From positions 868,001-932,000 of the forward strand of contig NZ_SJSL01000002.1 in assembly GCF_004331695.1 (NCBI RefSeq): a stretch of DNA of 64,000 nt, in the 5' to 3' direction. Source of the stretch: Pedobacter psychroterrae (lineage in GTDB: Bacteria > Bacteroidota > Bacteroidia > Sphingobacteriales > Sphingobacteriaceae). Shown one piece after another: positions 9,705 through 18,991 of this stretch. The number at the start of each line of letters is the position of its first letter. Within the stretch, counting starts at the first letter, position 1. The position numbers and the translations under genes are program-made. The notes below the pieces were generated by a model, which saw only the letters and a list, made by a program, of their open reading frames with translations, did not search any database and was not told where the DNA came from.

Positions 9705-10571
9705 TTGGAATTCCTCGAACTTAAGGATTTTTTGGATGTAAAAGTTGCATTGTACAACAGACCTGATTTTATTCAGAACGATCCGGTATGCATTCCACAC
9801 CAGTTTTCTAAAAAACAAGACATAGAGATAGCCGCTTTTTTTGCGGCTATTTTAGCATGGGGGCAAAGGAAGACCATTATCAATAAATGCAATGAGCTGT
9901 TTGCGAGAATGGATCACGAGCCCTATGAATTTATGATGCATCATGGGGATGAGGACCTGAAAAGGCTTTTAGGATTCAAGCACAGAACCTTTAATGATAC
10001 CGATCTGTTGTATTTTGTGTCATTTTTTAAGTCTCATTACCAACAGTTTGACAGCTTGGAGGCTGCTTTTTTGCCACCGGGAGATGTGTTTCAGACTGAC
10101 TTTTTATCTGAACAGGTGTTAGGTAATTACCAGAGCGGATCGTATGCTTCTTCCAGTTGTATGCTTACTGAACTCAATAAGCAAACGCCTAAAATTGAAA
10201 GGGCTCTCAATTATTTCAGGGCTTATTTTTTCTCTTTACCGGAGTACCCGGGAAGGACCATTAAGCATGTGTCTTCGCCTTTGCAGAAGTCTACTTGTAA
10301 ACGTCTGAATATGTTTTTAAGGTGGATGGTCCGCAGCGACGATAAAGGAGTAGATTTTGGTATTTGGAAAACGATTAAGCCTGCTGATTTAATTTGTCCC
10401 TGTGATGTGCATGTAGATAGGGTTGCGCGCAGACTGGGGCTCATTGAAAGGAAGCAGACGGATTGGCGTACGGCAGTTGAGCTGACGGACAGGTTGCTGG
10501 AATTAGATCCTTTAGACCCTGTTAAATATGATTTTGCACTGTTTGGCCTTGGAGTAGAAGAAAAGTTTTAA
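9705..10571 (+). CDS. TIGR02757-family protein
   Basis: A conserved Bacteroidetes protein of unknown biochemical function (DUF2400/TIGR02757 type), 288 residues, cytosolic. The only usable start is TTG at 9705, because an in-frame stop lies 7 codons upstream and no ATG precedes the conserved N terminus (EFLELKDFLDVKVALYN). The central region contains FFAAILAWGQRKTIINKC and the C-terminal part CPCDVHVDRVARRLGL, reminiscent of a helix-hairpin-helix fold. It lies 23 bp after the PLP enzyme, same strand, and ends at a hairpin terminator. Confidence 0.85.
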   Translation: MEFLELKDFLDVKVALYNRPDFIQNDPVCIPHQFSKKQDIEIAAFFAAILAWGQRKTIINKCNELFARMDHEPYEFMMHHGDEDLKRLLGFKHRTFNDTDLLYFVSFFKSHYQQFDSLEAAFLPPGDVFQTDFLSEQVLGNYQSGSYASSSCMLTELNKQTPKIERALNYFRAYFFSLPEYPGRTIKHVSSPLQKSTCKRLNMFLRWMVRSDDKGVDFGIWKTIKPADLICPCDVHVDRVARRLGLIERKQTDWRTAVELTDRLLELDPLDPVKYDFALFGLGVEEKF

Positions 10572-10611
10572 AAGGCTTGTTCCTATGTCCTCACATGAAC
10601 GAGCCTTTTTT
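10570..10611 (+). terminator. Rho-independent terminator after the proS cluster
   Basis: The stem AAAAGGCTTGTTC / GAACGAGCCTTTT (one G-T wobble) closes a 14-nt loop and ends in a T-run. It begins within the last codon of the TIGR02757 gene and closes the proS-PLP enzyme-TIGR02757 unit. Confidence 0.8.
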
Positions 10612-10659
10612 GGTATAGAGCAGGTATCATCTTATTATTTTTAATAACTTTAATCCTGT

Positions 10660-11175
10660 ATGATTACTTTAAAAGCAGAAATAGAGTGCTATGGGGAAAT
10701 GGGAGAGAAGACCGGATGGAGCTATGTATTCATTCCACAGGCCATTGCCCATCAGATAAAAGCCGATTGCAGGAAAAGTTTCCGGGTGAAGGGGAAGATA
10801 GACCAGGTTGCCATAAGTGGCATGGCTATGGTCCCGATAGGTGAAGGAGATTTCATCATTGCGCTAAAAGCAAGTTTAAGAAAGGAGCTGAGGAAGGAGG
10901 CTGGGGCAGTGGTAGAAGTGCAGCTGGAAGAAGACAAGGATTTTAAGATAGAGATTCCCGAGGATCTGGAACTATGCCTTTCTGACGAAGCCCAGCTATT
11001 GGAGAATTTCCTCAAACTGCCGATGTCTCACCGAAACTGGTATATCAACTGGCTCAATTCCGCAAAGACGGAACCGACAAGGACTAAAAGGATCTTAAAA
11101 ATTATAAATGCGATGGATAAACGATGGGATTTTGGAACTATGATGCGCGATGGCAAGCCACGTGAAGAAGGTTAA
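10660..11175 (+). CDS. YdeI/OmpD-associated (DUF1905) family protein
   Basis: A 171-residue cytosolic protein with an N-terminal DUF1905 beta-barrel-like part (about residues 1-90, GWSYVFIPQ at 20) and a C-terminal YdeI/OmdA helical tail (LPMSHRNWYINWLNSAKT, about 118-135). Some relatives are named bacteriocin-protection proteins, but the function is not settled. The end overlaps the convergent glycosyltransferase by 4 bp. A TAACTTTA octamer at 10645-10652 is a possible -7 box. Confidence 0.82.
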   Translation: MITLKAEIECYGEMGEKTGWSYVFIPQAIAHQIKADCRKSFRVKGKIDQVAISGMAMVPIGEGDFIIALKASLRKELRKEAGAVVEVQLEEDKDFKIEIPEDLELCLSDEAQLLENFLKLPMSHRNWYINWLNSAKTEPTRTKRILKIINAMDKRWDFGTMMRDGKPREEG

Positions 11176-11906
11176 GCCGGCCTGTCGTATTTTCTAAACC
11201 AGCTCCATACTTTCATCTGGATCACGCCAAAAAAAGCTTCCCTAAAGATCCTTGTGCTCATCTTTGAAGTGCCTTCTGTACGGTCAGTAAAGATAATGGG
11301 TACTTCTACCACGTTAAATCCGTAGTTGATGGCAGTAAATTTCATTTCTATCTGAAAGGCATAACCTACAAATTTGATTTTGGCGAGGGGGATGGTCTTT
11401 AATACCTTACGGCGGTAGCATTTAAAACCCGCAGTTGCATCCTGTATGTTTATCCCTGTTATGATGCGTACATACATAGACGCAAAATAAGACATCAGCA
11501 CCCTGCTCATCGGCCAGTTGACCACATTAACCCCTTTTACGTAACGTGAGCCTATCGCAACATCTGCACCCTTTACGCAGGCCTCGCGCAAGCGTGCCAG
11601 ATCATCAGGGTTATGAGAAAAATCGGCATCCATCTCAAAAATGAATTCATACTGTGACCTGGCCAGTGCCCAGTTAAACCCATGGATGTAGGCAGTTCCC
11701 AGCCCGAGTTTTCCTTTTCTTTGTTCCAGATGAAGTGCCGGATATTCCAGTTGAAGTTGCTTTACAATCTCTGCAGTGCCATCCGGTGATCCGTCATCAA
11801 TGATCAGTATTTCAAAAAAATAACTTAAAGAAAATACCTTTCTAATGATCTTCTCAATGTTTTCTTTTTCATTGTAGGTAGGAATGATAACCAGGCTGTC
11901 TGACAC
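11172..11906 (-). CDS. Polyprenol monophosphomannose synthase-like glycosyltransferase (GT2)
   Basis: Transfers a sugar, typically mannose from GDP-Man, to a polyprenyl phosphate at the inner membrane. The 244 residues correspond to the catalytic DPM1 domain without C-terminal membrane helices. GT-A motifs are IIDDGSPDGTAEIV (near 36) and EMDADFSHNPDDL (near 92, DxD). SRYVKGVNVVNWP is also a family hallmark. Standalone gene, 50 bp downstream of a POT transporter on the same strand. Confidence 0.9.
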   Translation of the reverse strand: MSDSLVIIPTYNEKENIEKIIRKVFSLSYFFEILIIDDGSPDGTAEIVKQLQLEYPALHLEQRKGKLGLGTAYIHGFNWALARSQYEFIFEMDADFSHNPDDLARLREACVKGADVAIGSRYVKGVNVVNWPMSRVLMSYFASMYVRIITGINIQDATAGFKCYRRKVLKTIPLAKIKFVGYAFQIEMKFTAINYGFNVVEVPIIFTDRTEGTSKMSTRIFREAFFGVIQMKVWSWFRKYDRPA

Positions 11907-11955
11907 GTAAAATAAATTAAATGGCGAAATTATGTAATCTAATTGAATTTTCCTT

Positions 11956-13509
11956 TTATTTTACTTCCTGCATTAGTTTTTTTACAACCGGAGAGATCGC
12001 GATTAATATTACACCTGCAATTAACGAATAGATCGCTAATTGTTTATAACCTTCCGTATAGGACATTAGCTTCTGCAGCGGGGTATCGTGCTCACCCGCC
12101 TGTGCCATACCCGCACCTAAAATACCTGCTACATACTGACCATAAGCACTTGCTAAAAACCACATTCCCATCATTACACCCTGAAGTTTTACAGGAGAAA
12201 GTTTGGTCATAATAGATAAACCGATAGGACTCAGGCAAAGCTCTCCGAAGGTCATCACCAGATATGCGATGATAAATACATCCAGAGACGCAATCCCTGC
12301 GCCATTGGAAAAAAACCTGGTACTGTAAAAAATAAAGAAGGCGCCAGCCAGAAATATAAAACCGAGTCCGAACTTAATTACCGTATTGGGCTCGATCTTT
12401 TTCTTTGCCAGCCCTATCCAGATGATGCTGAAGAGGAAGGCGAAGATGATGACAAAAAGTGAGTTTGCTGAATTGTTTACGCCATTAGGGTCGAGGGTTA
12501 TGCTTCCCAGCAATTGAGAATCCAGGTTCCTTGCGGCAAATAAAGCTAAAGAACCGCCGCTTTGCTCATATATCCCCCAAAAAATAATAGAAAACAGGAT
12601 GAATATTAAAGCCGCAATTAGTTTCTTTCGCTCTGCCCATCCATATTTAGACATTTCATAAATTATATAAACAAGCGTAGCCGGCCCAATGATGTACATA
12701 AACCAATCTGTATACTGAGTTTTGGCTACCATGATCATAATGACAGGTATCACAGCAAGAGAACCGGCATATACCGCATAATCATACCATTTTTTATTGT
12801 TTGCTTTAACTTTAACGGTAACCGGTTCAGTTTGCACTTTATCTTCTATTCCAGCAACCACAATGTCATTCATTTCTTCCTCACCGGAAGGTGGGAGGCC
12901 TATTGGCCCCAGACTTTTCTGGGTAAAAACAAATGTGATTAAACTGATGGTCATCACAATAGCTGCCAGGCCAAACGCCAGGTGCCAGGAGTATTCTTTT
13001 CCAATGGCAATACAGGCATATCCGCCCAATAAGGCACCGATATTAATACCAGCGTAAAACACAGAAAAACCAGCATCCCTGCGTGGATCGTCTGCCTTGT
13101 ACAACTTGCCGACCATGGTGGAGATGTTGGGTTTGAAAAAACCGGTACCGATAATGGTAAAACTTATCCCCAGGAAAAAGAACTGATGCGGGTCGAATGC
13201 CAGGATGCTGCTTCCAATAATCATCAGGATACCACCCCAGAAGAGGGATTTTCTAAATCCCAGGATTTTATCTGCAAATAAACCCCCAATGAACGTAAAT
13301 GCATATACAAAAGCCTGTGTAGCACCATATTGCAAATTGGCATCCACATCACTCATCAAGAGCTGGGTAACCATGAAATACGTAAGCATGCCACGCATTC
13401 CATAAAAGCAAAACCGTTCCCACATTTCAGAAAAGAACAAGGACCAAAGTTGCTTTGGATACTTGCCTTTAAAGTTCTGAATTTCTTGAAGCGATGGTTG
13501 AAAAGCCAT
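11956..13509 (-). CDS. POT/PTR2-family peptide transporter (1)
   Basis: A proton-coupled di-/tripeptide symporter in the inner membrane, 517 residues with about 14 hydrophobic segments. The N-terminal proton-coupling motif SEMWERFCFYGMR is near residue 28, and the PTR2 signature region (GFSVFYAGINIGALLGG) near residue 163. It is next to a second POT gene (13536-15290) on the same strand, 26 bp apart, so the two are paralogues in one unit. Confidence 0.93.
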   Translation of the reverse strand: MAFQPSLQEIQNFKGKYPKQLWSLFFSEMWERFCFYGMRGMLTYFMVTQLLMSDVDANLQYGATQAFVYAFTFIGGLFADKILGFRKSLFWGGILMIIGSSILAFDPHQFFFLGISFTIIGTGFFKPNISTMVGKLYKADDPRRDAGFSVFYAGINIGALLGGYACIAIGKEYSWHLAFGLAAIVMTISLITFVFTQKSLGPIGLPPSGEEEMNDIVVAGIEDKVQTEPVTVKVKANNKKWYDYAVYAGSLAVIPVIMIMVAKTQYTDWFMYIIGPATLVYIIYEMSKYGWAERKKLIAALIFILFSIIFWGIYEQSGGSLALFAARNLDSQLLGSITLDPNGVNNSANSLFVIIFAFLFSIIWIGLAKKKIEPNTVIKFGLGFIFLAGAFFIFYSTRFFSNGAGIASLDVFIIAYLVMTFGELCLSPIGLSIMTKLSPVKLQGVMMGMWFLASAYGQYVAGILGAGMAQAGEHDTPLQKLMSYTEGYKQLAIYSLIAGVILIAISPVVKKLMQEVK

Positions 13510-13535
13510 AGTTTGTTTATTTTTATATAAGGCGC

Positions 13536-15290
13536 TTACCTAACGCCGTGCATCAGACGTTTAAGCAATGGATGTAAAAGTATAACCAATATACCCAGGC
13601 CTATAGGCACTAATGTAAAGATCAGGAAGAAAGTAGAAAGTGAATATTTCTGGGTGATCTCATTGATCATACCGCCCATTGCACCGGCGGTTTTATTACC
13701 AATGGCGATGGCCAGGTACCAGATGCCAAACATCACACCGATCATCCGCGCAGGTACTAATTTACTTACGTAAGAAAGGCCTACCGGTGATAAGCACAGT
13801 TCGCCTAAAGTATGGAACAGATAGGCAAAAATCAACCAGACCATGCTCACTTTTACAGATACTTCTCCACCCACAATAGTCGAGGCACCATAAGCGAGTG
13901 AAGCAAATCCAAGTCCCAATAGTGTCATGCCGATTCCGTATTTAAATGCAGCAGGAGGGTTGTATTTACTTTCCCATATTTTGGATACCAATGGTGCAAA
14001 AGAGATAATGAAAAACGAGTTTAAAATACCAAACCAGGAGGCTGCAACAGTAGTGGTCTCTTTTTGAAACTCATTGTTCAGCATCCAGATCACCACGCCC
14101 CAGATCACTACAAAGCTGGCTCCGAGAATGATATTTCCAGTAGCAAACTTTTTAAAGGTCTGCGTAAATAATTTCCATAAAACAAAAGTGATAATTCCAA
14201 GCGGAACAACTGTAAGTAAAGTATTTACAATCTTAAAGGCAGTAGCGGCACCCCCTGAAAAATCACGTTGTGTAAATTTATCTGCAAAGATGGTCATCGA
14301 ACCACCGGCCTGCTCAAATGAGGCCCAGAAAAATACTGTGAAGAAGGCAAATATGGTCACCGCAATCAGACGGTCCCTGGTTACTTTAGCATACCGGACA
14401 ATTCTGCCGATCAGTAAGATTAAAAATAATACCACTCCTGTTACAATCGTAAAACTTGCCCCCTGCATACCTAAAGCAGTAAAGTCAAGCAGATTGTTGC
14501 CGCTAATTTTAGAATATGGATCGTTTAATATCCATACCAGACCTAATAATAAAGAAAGTACGATTAAGATAAGGTCTAAATTTGTAAAAGGTACCCTTTT
14601 ATCACCATCATCATTGTTGGCTTTCTTTAGGTTGTCCTCTTTAGTCGGTTTCCTGCCCACATCGCCAAATATTCCCTGTGTAAAGTAAAATTGCAGCATG
14701 CCGAAGAACATGAATATACCTGCTAAACCAAATCCCCAGCTCCAGCTTACTGTTTCGCCAATATAACCACATAGCATGATGCCTAAAAATGCACCTGCGT
14801 TAACACCCATATAGAAAATGGTATAGGCACCATCTTTCTTCTCAGGATGATCTTTGTAGATGTGTGAAACAATAGAAGTCATGTTGGGCTTGAAAAAACC
14901 ATTGCCAAAAATTAAGAGACCGATGCCTAAATACAAAAAAGTAGGGGTCTCAACAGCCATACTGGCATGACCCATAGTCATCAAACAAGCCCCGATCACC
15001 ACTGCCCAGCGATAACCCAGGTACTTATCTGCCAGGTAACCACCCATAATGGTAGTTAAATAAACCAACGAGGTATAAGTGCCATACAAGGCCAGTGCAT
15101 TCTCTTCCGGCCAGGCCCAGCCCCCTTTATCGAGGTTAGAAATCAGAAATAGCACCAATAGTGCCCTCATGCCATAGTAAGAAAATCTTTCCCACATTTC
15201 TGTAAAGAACAGAACAAACAGTCCCGCAGGATGCCCGAGTACCTTATTCTCGAAAAAATTATTTGGAGTATCCAAACTTTGTGTATTCAT
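13536..15290 (-). CDS. POT/PTR2-family peptide transporter (2)
   Basis: A second proton-dependent oligopeptide transporter, 584 residues. The motif TEMWERFSYYGMRALLVL is near residue 30 and the PTR2 signature YTIFYMGVNAGAFLGI near residue 157. It is longer than its neighbour because of extra central hydrophobic segments (about residues 235-310). First gene of the pair, with about 110 bp of upstream non-coding sequence. Confidence 0.93.
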   Translation of the reverse strand: MNTQSLDTPNNFFENKVLGHPAGLFVLFFTEMWERFSYYGMRALLVLFLISNLDKGGWAWPEENALALYGTYTSLVYLTTIMGGYLADKYLGYRWAVVIGACLMTMGHASMAVETPTFLYLGIGLLIFGNGFFKPNMTSIVSHIYKDHPEKKDGAYTIFYMGVNAGAFLGIMLCGYIGETVSWSWGFGLAGIFMFFGMLQFYFTQGIFGDVGRKPTKEDNLKKANNDDGDKRVPFTNLDLILIVLSLLLGLVWILNDPYSKISGNNLLDFTALGMQGASFTIVTGVVLFLILLIGRIVRYAKVTRDRLIAVTIFAFFTVFFWASFEQAGGSMTIFADKFTQRDFSGGAATAFKIVNTLLTVVPLGIITFVLWKLFTQTFKKFATGNIILGASFVVIWGVVIWMLNNEFQKETTTVAASWFGILNSFFIISFAPLVSKIWESKYNPPAAFKYGIGMTLLGLGFASLAYGASTIVGGEVSVKVSMVWLIFAYLFHTLGELCLSPVGLSYVSKLVPARMIGVMFGIWYLAIAIGNKTAGAMGGMINEITQKYSLSTFFLIFTLVPIGLGILVILLHPLLKRLMHGVR

Positions 15291-15403
15291 GTCAGTTTTT
15301 TAGTGTGTTTATGTTTAGTTTTTAGTTAGTTCAACGCGCAAGATAGGTACATGCAAGCAAACTCCCAAATTTTTAATTTTCAGTAAAAGTGTATTAATTA
15401 CAC

Positions 15404-16309
15404 TTAAAGCTTCTTTACAGGCTGATTTTTCTTGTCTGCCGGATCAGCATACAAATCATCCTGTGCATTCGGGTCATTCTTCAGTTCTATGTCTTCTATC
15501 AGTTTTAGTTTTCCGTTTACAATCTTATACGCATCAAAGCTGAGGTCGGACGCATAAAACTCAAAGTTGCCTGCCATATCAGGTGTAAAAGGGGCAAGGT
15601 GGTCAAACACGATCATCCCTACATTCTTATCTGTTTTGAGGGTCATGGAGTTGAGCTTATTGTATTCAAAGATCACCCTGTTCTTGCTATTGTCATTGCC
15701 AAAAACAGCCTTTCCAAAAACAGGCTCATCTTTAACAAAAGACAAGATGTCAATCACCTTTTTAGAGGTTTTGGTGTTGTTTCCCTTCCAGCCTATTAAA
15801 ATATAGTAAGGCTGTTTGCCATTGCTTATGACGGGTACAATCTCGTAATACGTAGCTCCGTACCATGTTTTATTAGCTGTAATCTGATTAGGGTCAATGG
15901 TTTCGGTTTGGTCTATCAGCGGGTACAATTTTAGTTTGCCATCCTTTGTTGCCATTTGTATGGTTCCGAAAAAACGGTAGGTACCGTCATCTATCGGTAG
16001 ATGCCAGGAAAAGATCCTGAAAGAATTGTCAGCAGACTTAACAACAGAGATTTTTTTTAGTGAATCAAAAGGAAAGGCAAAAGAGCCATGGGTTTTTAAA
16101 GAATTCACCAGTGTTTTTATGAACTGGGCATTTAGCGAAAACCGTTGCTCATTGTTATCCGCATTAAAAGTTGCTTCGTTAAGTCTAAGCAATGAATCCT
16201 GGTACTTGTTCATTACCGGGCCGTTGTTGAATGCAAAACTATGTTGCGCGGTCAATTTTCCTGCCGCACAACATAATAAGATCATTAAAAAACCCAGCCC
16301 TTTATGCAT
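15404..16309 (-). CDS. Secreted protein of unknown function
   Basis: A 301-residue protein with a clear signal peptide (MHKGLGFLMILLCCAAGKLTAQ). The remainder is predicted beta-rich and soluble, with alternating hydrophobic/polar segments such as TYRFFGTIQMATKDGKLKLY and PYYILIGWKGN. No catalytic motif is visible. It lies 3 bp downstream of the thiolase gene on the same strand, so it is probably co-transcribed, but no metabolic link is evident. Confidence 0.75.
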   Translation of the reverse strand: MHKGLGFLMILLCCAAGKLTAQHSFAFNNGPVMNKYQDSLLRLNEATFNADNNEQRFSLNAQFIKTLVNSLKTHGSFAFPFDSLKKISVVKSADNSFRIFSWHLPIDDGTYRFFGTIQMATKDGKLKLYPLIDQTETIDPNQITANKTWYGATYYEIVPVISNGKQPYYILIGWKGNNTKTSKKVIDILSFVKDEPVFGKAVFGNDNSKNRVIFEYNKLNSMTLKTDKNVGMIVFDHLAPFTPDMAGNFEFYASDLSFDAYKIVNGKLKLIEDIELKNDPNAQDDLYADPADKKNQPVKKL

Positions 16310-16312
16310 CTA

Positions 16313-17491
16313 TTAATTTAAGTTTTCTATTACCAGTGCACTTGCGCCGCCACCGCCATTGCAGATTCCGGCAACACCGATTTTTCCCTTATTCTGGGTC
16401 AGTACGCTCAACAATGTAACGACTATTCTGGCTCCCGAAGCGCCCAATGGATGACCTAAAGCTACAGCACCGCCATTTACGTTTACATTGTCTTCAGACA
16501 GTCCCAATTCTTTGTTATTAGCCAGTGAAACTACAGAAAAAGCTTCATTAATTTCAAAAAAATCTACGTCGTTGATAATTTTACCTGCCCTGTGCAAGGC
16601 AAGGGGAATGGCCTTAGACGGAGCGGTAGTAAACCACTCAGGAGCCTGCTGTGCATCGGCATAAGCCAATATCTTTGCCAGCGGTTTTAATCCGAGTTCT
16701 TTTGCTTTATCTGCGCTCATCAATACCAGCGCAGCCGCACCGTCATTTAAAGTAGAGGCATTGGCAGCAGTCACAGTGCCGTCCTTTTTAAATACCGGGT
16801 TTAATCCTGGGATCTTATCAAATTTAACAGCAAATGGCTCTTCATCTTTATCAACAACCGTAATATTGCCTTTGCGGTCTTTTATTTCAACGGGTACAAT
16901 CTCTGAATCAAATTTTCCGTTTGTCTGCGCCGTTTGTGCCCTTTTGTAAGAACTTATGGCAAAAGCATCCTGATCTTCACGGCTAATCCCGCATTCTTGG
17001 GCACATAATTCTGCCGCCGAGCCCATGTGATAGTCGTTGTACACATCCCAAAGGCCATCTTTTAATAAGCCATCTGTCAACTGCCCGTGACCTAACCGAT
17101 AGCCGGTTCGTGCTTTGTCAAGATAATAAGGAACATTGCTCATGCTTTCCATACCGCCGGCTACCACAATTTCATTTTCTCCCAGCGCAATGCTCTGCGC
17201 GGCAAGCATAATGGCCTTGGTTCCCGAAGCACAGACTTTATTGATGGTAGTTGCCGGAACATCAGGCAATCCAGCAAATTTAGCAGCTTGAGTGGCAGGT
17301 GCCTGACCGATATTGGCCGACAATACATTACCCATATACACTTCCTGAACGTCAGCAGGTTTTATGCCGGCTTTTTCAACTGCGCCTCTGATAGCAACGG
17401 CACCTAGTTGAGTAGCAGAAAAACCGGATAAAGAACCCCCAAAACTTCCAATTGGTGTTCGTATAGCAGATACAATTACTACCTCTTTCAT
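16313..17491 (-). CDS. Acetyl-CoA C-acyltransferase (thiolase)
   Basis: Condenses or cleaves acyl-CoA units (acetoacetyl-CoA thiolase type). The 392 residues match biosynthetic thiolases. The nucleophilic Cys is in [11 protein letters not shown] (about residue 88). The catalytic His is in [11 protein letters not shown], and the second Cys is in [15 protein letters not shown] near the C terminus. The N terminus begins [19 protein letters not shown] as usual. Substrate chain length is not decided by sequence. Confidence 0.95.
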   Translation of the reverse strand: MKEVVIVSAIRTPIGSFGGSLSGFSATQLGAVAIRGAVEKAGIKPADVQEVYMGNVLSANIGQAPATQAAKFAGLPDVPATTINKVCASGTKAIMLAAQSIALGENEIVVAGGMESMSNVPYYLDKARTGYRLGHGQLTDGLLKDGLWDVYNDYHMGSAAELCAQECGISREDQDAFAISSYKRAQTAQTNGKFDSEIVPVEIKDRKGNITVVDKDEEPFAVKFDKIPGLNPVFKKDGTVTAANASTLNDGAAALVLMSADKAKELGLKPLAKILAYADAQQAPEWFTTAPSKAIPLALHRAGKIINDVDFFEINEAFSVVSLANNKELGLSEDNVNVNGGAVALGHPLGASGARIVVTLLSVLTQNKGKIGVAGICNGGGGASALVIENLN

Positions 17492-17570
17492 TTCGTTATT
17501 TTATGTTTTGAAAGCAAAGTTATATATTTCCTGACCTGAGGGGCAAATTTCCATCGCTATTTAACAGAAA

Positions 17571-17747
17571 TCATTCTGTATCATTTTTGTTGGCACGCTT
17601 TTTCCTTTTAGATTTTACAGCTTCACTCAGCAAAAACTCTATCTGTCCGTTGGTACTTCTGAATTCATCACCGGCCCACTTTTCTATTTCACTTAGTAAA
17701 GCTGGACTGATCCTAAGTACAAAAGCTTTTTTATCTTTCTCCGCCAT
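17571..17747 (-). CDS. Small Arc-like DNA-binding protein (58 aa)
   Basis: A short gene of 58 codons starting MAEKDKKAFVLRISPALL and ending KRKKRANKNDTE. It has a ribbon-helix-helix pattern: a short N-terminal strand (AFVLRISP) followed by two helices (ALLSEIEKWAGDEF, TNGQIEFLLSEAV) and a basic tail. It lies 40 bp downstream of the SPFH gene on the same strand. Fusion of length, fold pattern and position supports a real gene; the regulatory target is unknown. Confidence 0.8.
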   Translation of the reverse strand: MAEKDKKAFVLRISPALLSEIEKWAGDEFRSTNGQIEFLLSEAVKSKRKKRANKNDTE

Positions 17748-17787
17748 GATTGTTTATTGCCGGTGTCCTGTATTTTTAATTACACAC

Positions 17788-18645
17788 TTAATTGTACAAA
17801 GTGCCTGTATTTACTACGGGCTGCACATTGCGGTCGCCGCATAATACTACCAGCAAGTTGCTTACCATTGCAGCCTTACGTTCCTCATCAAGTTCTACAA
17901 TGTTTTTCTCTGATAATCTTTCAAGGGCCATTTCTACCATGCCTACTGCGCCCTCTACAATTAGTTTTCTTGCAGCAATGACCGCTGTAGCCTGTTGACG
18001 CTGCAACATGGCACTGGCTATTTCCTGTGCATAAGCCAGGTGTGAAATGCGTGCTTCAATTACTTCAATACCTGCTCTCGACAATCTTTCACTCAGTTCT
18101 GCTTCCAGTAGCGAACTTACTTTGTCCGCACCATCTTTTAAGGTAATAGTTGCTTCCTCGTCCTCAAAATTGTCATACGGAAAAATGTTGGCAAGGTGCC
18201 TTACCGCTGCTTCGCTTTGTATGGTCACATACTGCAAATAATCTTCCACTGCGAACATCGCTTTTGCAGTTTCCTGGATCTGCCAAACTACTACTGCAGC
18301 TATTTCTATCGGATTACCCAGTTTATCATTCACTTTTATCTGGTGACCGTTCAGGTTTCTGGCTTTCAGCGATACTTTTTTCTTAACCGTCAGTGGGTTT
18401 ACCCAGAAGAATCCATCCGTTTTTACTGTTCCCACATACTTTCCAAATAAGGTAAGCACTTTTGACTCATTTGGGTTGTTGATAATGAGGCCCGGAAGGA
18501 CCAGTATAAAGTTGAACAATAATACACCAACGCCAATAGCATGGTGTCTTCCTACAAAGGCTAAAACTGCAGCTCCTAAGAGCGCAAGAAACAAGAACAA
18601 TGTTAAGTAGCCTGAGGGTGGGCTGATGATTTTTTCCTGATACAT
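17788..18645 (-). CDS. SPFH (stomatin/prohibitin/flotillin) domain membrane protein
   Basis: A membrane scaffold of the SPFH superfamily, 285 residues. Two N-terminal hydrophobic segments (about 12-32 and 38-58) are followed by the SPFH domain (from [23 protein letters not shown], about 68). The domain ends with a coiled/helical segment containing [20 protein letters not shown] and [28 protein letters not shown] repeats. It precedes a 58-aa Arc-like gene on the same strand. Functional role in the membrane is inferred. Confidence 0.9.
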   Translation of the reverse strand: MYQEKIISPPSGYLTLFLFLALLGAAVLAFVGRHHAIGVGVLLFNFILVLPGLIINNPNESKVLTLFGKYVGTVKTDGFFWVNPLTVKKKVSLKARNLNGHQIKVNDKLGNPIEIAAVVVWQIQETAKAMFAVEDYLQYVTIQSEAAVRHLANIFPYDNFEDEEATITLKDGADKVSSLLEAELSERLSRAGIEVIEARISHLAYAQEIASAMLQRQQATAVIAARKLIVEGAVGMVEMALERLSEKNIVELDEERKAAMVSNLLVVLCGDRNVQPVVNTGTLYN

Positions 18646-18991
18646 AATGATATTAATTTGATATCATAAAGTAAAAGAATTTATTCTGGATTTACAAGTA
18701 GAAAATCAGAATTTTTTAAAAGCATTACCTGTATCCGTTTTTGGTTTTAAAATGATCTTATCACGCTTTGTACTGCCTTAGTATAAAACAAATATATTAC
18801 ACGCTTTTAATAGGTATATTATAAAAATAAAGTAGGGTATTTATCCCTATGAAGTCCCTATAATCTCCCTGTAAAGTCCCTATAATTCCCCTATTAATTG
18901 AAAATCCAGTATAAGCCGTTTACGAAGCGGGGTCGTTCCTTGCCAGTACAAAAATTAATGCTAATTTTGATCTGTATATAAAGCAATTGTT
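18646..18991. other. Divergent intergenic region with TCCCT repeats
   Basis: About 345 bp between SPFH (minus) and the HD phosphohydrolase (plus). It holds six TCCCT/CCCCT pentamers at about 18850-18895, with GTCCCTATAAT present twice about 30 bp apart. No gene was found; probably promoter/operator sequence for one or both neighbours. Confidence 0.5.

Noticed and set aside
14074..14688. 204-codon open frame opposite a POT transporter
   Set aside because: Shadow frame; the opposite strand encodes a clear 584-aa transporter.
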